Of a stretch of DNA of 6,720 nt, positions 5,025-6,720 are shown piece after piece. The position numbers and the translations under genes are program-made. The stretch lies in assembly GCA_021812825.1 (NCBI GenBank), contig JAKAMO010000090.1, positions 3,536-10,255 on the forward strand, read 5' to 3'. The DNA is from a bacterium (GTDB taxonomy: Bacteria > Elusimicrobiota > Elusimicrobia > Elusimicrobiales > UBA9959). The notes below the pieces were generated by a model. It had not been told where the DNA came from. It saw only the letters and a program-made list of their open reading frames with translations, and made no database searches. Every line of letters begins with the position of its first letter. Positions within the stretch are counted from its first letter, which is position 1.

Positions 5025-5702
5025 ATGGCTAACGACAATGTCGCTAACGACGTGTTCTCGCGCACGGCGGCCGACGGCGAGGTGATGAGCGACGGCGCTT
5101 ACAACCTGGCCATGGGCCTGGTGCTCTGCTGGGGCTTCCTGGTGAACTGGTGGATGGTCAGGAACGTCCCGGTCTCGCTGATAACCGGAATAGACATCCG
5201 GCTGTTCCTGCTGGGCTATTTCGCCTCCTGCTTCGCCGGCGTGTACCTGTTCAACAGGTCCTCCAACCCCGGGGTCAGCTTCCTCGGCTACAACCTGGTG
5301 GTCATTCCGTTCGGCTTCGTGATAAACGTGGTCGTGGCCCGCTACGACAGCGCGCTGGTCCTGGAAGCCATCCGGATAACCGGCACCGTCACGCTGGGCA
5401 TGATGCTGCTGGGCTCGCTGTTCCCGGCCTTCTTCAGGCGCATCCACACCGCGCTGACGATATCGCTGCTGCTGGTGATACTGGTGGAGCTGGCCGACAT
5501 CTTCATCTTCCACAAGCAGCGCGGCATAATCGACTGGATAGTGGTGCTGATCTTCTGCGGCTACGTGGGCTACGACTGGGGCCGCGCGAACAACATCCCG
5601 AAGACGCTCGACAACGCCGTGGACAGCGCCGCCGCGCTGTACATGGACATCATCAACCTGTTCCTGCGCATACTGCGCATACTGGGACGGCGCAGGCGCT
5701 AG
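5025..5702 (+). CDS. Bax inhibitor-1 / YetJ family membrane protein
   Basis: The 225-residue product is a polytopic membrane protein of the Bax inhibitor-1 (TMBIM, YccA/YbhL/YetJ) family, with about seven helices from residue 27 onward. The family signature lies at the C-terminus: GYDWGRAN at 182-189, then a helix containing ALYMDIINLFLRILRILG at 204-221. Asp184 and Asp208 are 24 residues apart, the same spacing as the pH-sensing Asp pair (D171 and D195) in Bacillus YetJ, which opens a proton-dependent calcium leak. This suggests, but does not prove, a similar channel activity. The N-terminus is hydrophilic with a short ANDxVANDV duplication encoded by a 9-base repeat (5028-5036 and 5043-5051). 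Length is normal for bacterial members. A terminator precedes the gene and a separate -10 box follows it, so it is probably transcribed alone. Confidence 0.88.
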   Translation: MANDNVANDVFSRTAADGEVMSDGAYNLAMGLVLCWGFLVNWWMVRNVPVSLITGIDIRLFLLGYFASCFAGVYLFNRSSNPGVSFLGYNLVVIPFGFVINVVVARYDSALVLEAIRITGTVTLGMMLLGSLFPAFFRRIHTALTISLLLVILVELADIFIFHKQRGIIDWIVVLIFCGYVGYDWGRANNIPKTLDNAVDSAAALYMDIINLFLRILRILGRRRR

Positions 5703-5760
5703 GCCGCCGGCAGGACCCGCGCATTCAAACGCTGGAAACCCCGGGCCTGAAGCCGCAAAA

Positions 5761-5771
5761 TGGTATAGAAT
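5761..5771 (+). promoter_or_regulatory. -10 region for the histidine kinase operon
   Basis: Two overlapping boxes are possible: TATAGA at 5764-5769, preceded by TGG as an extended -10, and TAGAAT at 5766-5771. They end 11 and 9 bases before the ATG at 5781, so the leader would be zero to about five bases. No ribosome binding site precedes the ATG. The 78-base gap 5703-5780 shows no terminator for the upstream gene, so read-through into the kinase is possible. Confidence 0.55.
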
Positions 5772-5780
5772 ATCAGTGCT

Positions 5781-6467
5781 ATGACCGACACCGACAATAA
5801 AGAGAAGCCGGACCTGCTGAAACGGATGTCCAGCGTGGTCAGCCACGAGCTGCGCAACCCGCTGGCCATCATCTCCAACTCGCTCTATTTCATCAAGACC
5901 AAGCTGGGCGCCGGCGGCGCCGTGCTGGACCCGAAGATCGCCAAGCACCTGGGGATAATCGAGGGCGAGGTGAAGCACTCCAACGACGTGATAGAGGAGA
6001 TGCTCTGCTTCACGCGCGGCCGGGAGCTGCAGCCGGTGCCGGTGCGCATGAACGCCGGCATAGACGACCTGGCCGGCTCTTTCCCGCTGCCGCCCGGCGT
6101 GACCCTGAAGAAGGAGCCCGACCCCTCCGACCCGCGCGTCAGCGCGGACATAGAGTCCATGCGCTACGCGATACGCTGCGTGCTCGCGAACGCGGTGCAG
6201 GCCATGCCCGAGGGCGGCACCGTCGCCATAGCCGTCTCCCACGACGGCAGGTTCGCGCACATGACCTTTACCGACACCGGCCCCGGCTTCGCCGGCGGCG
6301 ACGGGGAGAAGGCTTTCGAGCCCTTCTATACCACCAGGCCCCGCGGCATAGGCCTGGGCCTGCCGATAGTGCGCAAGTTCCTGGAGCTGCACGGCGGCTC
6401 GGCGAAGGCCGGCAACGCCGCCGGCGGCGGCGCCGCGGTTACTATCTCCCTGCCGCTGCTGAAATAG
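5781..6467 (+). CDS. Soluble sensor-less histidine kinase
   Basis: The 228-residue product is a minimal two-component histidine kinase with no membrane segment and no PAS, GAF or HAMP domain. Only about 15 residues precede the HisKA helix with SHELRNPL, where H22 is the phosphorylated histidine. The ATPase domain has all boxes: N box LANAVQAMPEG with N137, G1 box DTGPG at 165-169, F box FEPFYTT at 179-185, and G2 box GIGLGL at 189-194. The kinase core is thus intact and resembles NtrB/ZraS-type kinases, which often act through NtrC-type regulators. No response regulator is visible here, so it may serve a partner elsewhere, or take its input from a separate sensor protein. The next gene begins 2 bases after its stop, so the two are almost certainly co-transcribed. 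Confidence 0.92.
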   Translation: MTDTDNKEKPDLLKRMSSVVSHELRNPLAIISNSLYFIKTKLGAGGAVLDPKIAKHLGIIEGEVKHSNDVIEEMLCFTRGRELQPVPVRMNAGIDDLAGSFPLPPGVTLKKEPDPSDPRVSADIESMRYAIRCVLANAVQAMPEGGTVAIAVSHDGRFAHMTFTDTGPGFAGGDGEKAFEPFYTTRPRGIGLGLPIVRKFLELHGGSAKAGNAAGGGAAVTISLPLLK

Positions 6468-6469
6468 GC

Positions 6470-6720
6470 ATGAAGGACATCAAGGTCATCGGCTTCGACG
6501 CCGACGACACCCTCTGGGTCAACGAGCCGCATTACCAGGCCTTGGGCCGGGAGTTCTGCGGGCTGATGTCGCCCTGGACGTCGCCGGAAAAGGCGGCCGA
6601 GGAGCTGTACGCCACCGAGATGGCCAACATGGAGCTCTACGGCTACGGCGCGAAGAGCGTGATGCTCTCGCTGGTGGAGACCGCGCTGCGCATAGGCGGC
6701 GACAAAGTGCCCGCCGCCGC
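6470..6720 (+). CDS. HAD-superfamily hydrolase (partial, cut at right edge)
   Basis: Only the first 83 codons are inside the window. Motif I reads FDADDTLW, with nucleophile D10 and acid-base D12; a second Asp replaces the Gly of the usual DxDGT, as in the YjjG-like group of HAD hydrolases. The helical segment from about residue 20 (NEPHYQALGREF, then LYGYGAKSVML) is the start of a C1-type cap. Motifs II to IV lie beyond the edge, so activity cannot be judged and the substrate is unknown. The start codon follows the kinase stop (6465-6467) after 2 bases with no ribosome binding site, which suggests translational coupling within one operon. Confidence 0.85.
   Translation, partial: MKDIKVIGFDADDTLWVNEPHYQALGREFCGLMSPWTSPEKAAEELYATEMANMELYGYGAKSVMLSLVETALRIGGDKVPAA

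Noticed and set aside
888..5754. An 11-base sequence GGCCTGAAGCC shared between about 889-899 (minus) and about 5744-5754 (plus)
   Set aside because: Matches of this length are expected by chance in 6.7 kb of GC-rich sequence; no further similarity surrounds either copy.
3915..6392. An 825-codon open frame on the minus strand
   Set aside because: It lies antisense to three clear genes (3990-4901, 5025-5702, 5781-6467) that share one frame. Its product is a low-complexity His/Ala/Gly/Gln-rich string with no domain. Stop codons are absent because of GC-rich third positions in the sense genes.

Overview
The window reads as ordinary chromosomal DNA from a GC-rich, probably diderm (outer-membrane-bearing) bacterium. 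It carries nine protein-coding genes, two of them cut by the window edges. No rRNA, tRNA, CRISPR array, insertion sequence or phage gene was seen. The outer membrane is inferred from a CsgG-like secreted protein. The genes are GC-rich at third codon positions, yet use ATA for isoleucine and AGG for arginine freely (10 of 21 Ile codons in the Bax-inhibitor-like gene are ATA). This style, together with TATAAT-type boxes placed almost against start codons, resembles high-GC Elusimicrobiota genomes. That placement is an impression from composition only and no marker gene is present to confirm it.

Layout. Positions 1-802 (minus) hold an HD-GYP-type c-di-GMP phosphodiesterase with a C-terminal zinc ribbon, cut at the left edge and driven by a near-consensus sigma-70 promoter at 836-864. 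Reading away from it on the plus strand are a 74-residue orphan (1030-1254) resembling part of gas-vesicle protein GvpO, a hairpin terminator (1291-1319), a DUF502 membrane protein (1376-1981), an unrecognised four-helix membrane protein (2148-2600) and a phosphoglycolate-phosphatase-like HAD hydrolase (2608-3282). A pentapeptide-repeat protein on the minus strand (3304-3912) converges on the HAD gene and diverges from a CsgG-like secreted protein (3990-4901), which ends at a textbook terminator (4938-4969). Then come a Bax-inhibitor-1/YetJ family membrane protein (5025-5702), a soluble histidine kinase without a sensor domain (5781-6467) and, 2 bases later, the start of a second HAD hydrolase running off the right edge.

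How the genes work together. Most appear to be separate transcription units with their own promoters; the one convincing operon is kinase plus second HAD. Several products relate to signalling (HD-GYP, histidine kinase) or the envelope (DUF502, CsgG-like, Bax-inhibitor-like, unknown membrane protein), but nothing in the arrangement shows a single shared pathway.

The most notable pattern is regulatory. Five genes (1376, 2608, 3912 minus, 5025, 5781) have a TATAAT-like -10 box ending 6-9 bases before the start codon and no well-placed Shine-Dalgarno, which predicts leaderless mRNAs. Three others (802 minus, 1030, 3990) have the -10 box 25-33 bases upstream and a purine-rich ribosome binding site in between. 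I do not see a new defence system, mobile element or biosynthetic cluster here.
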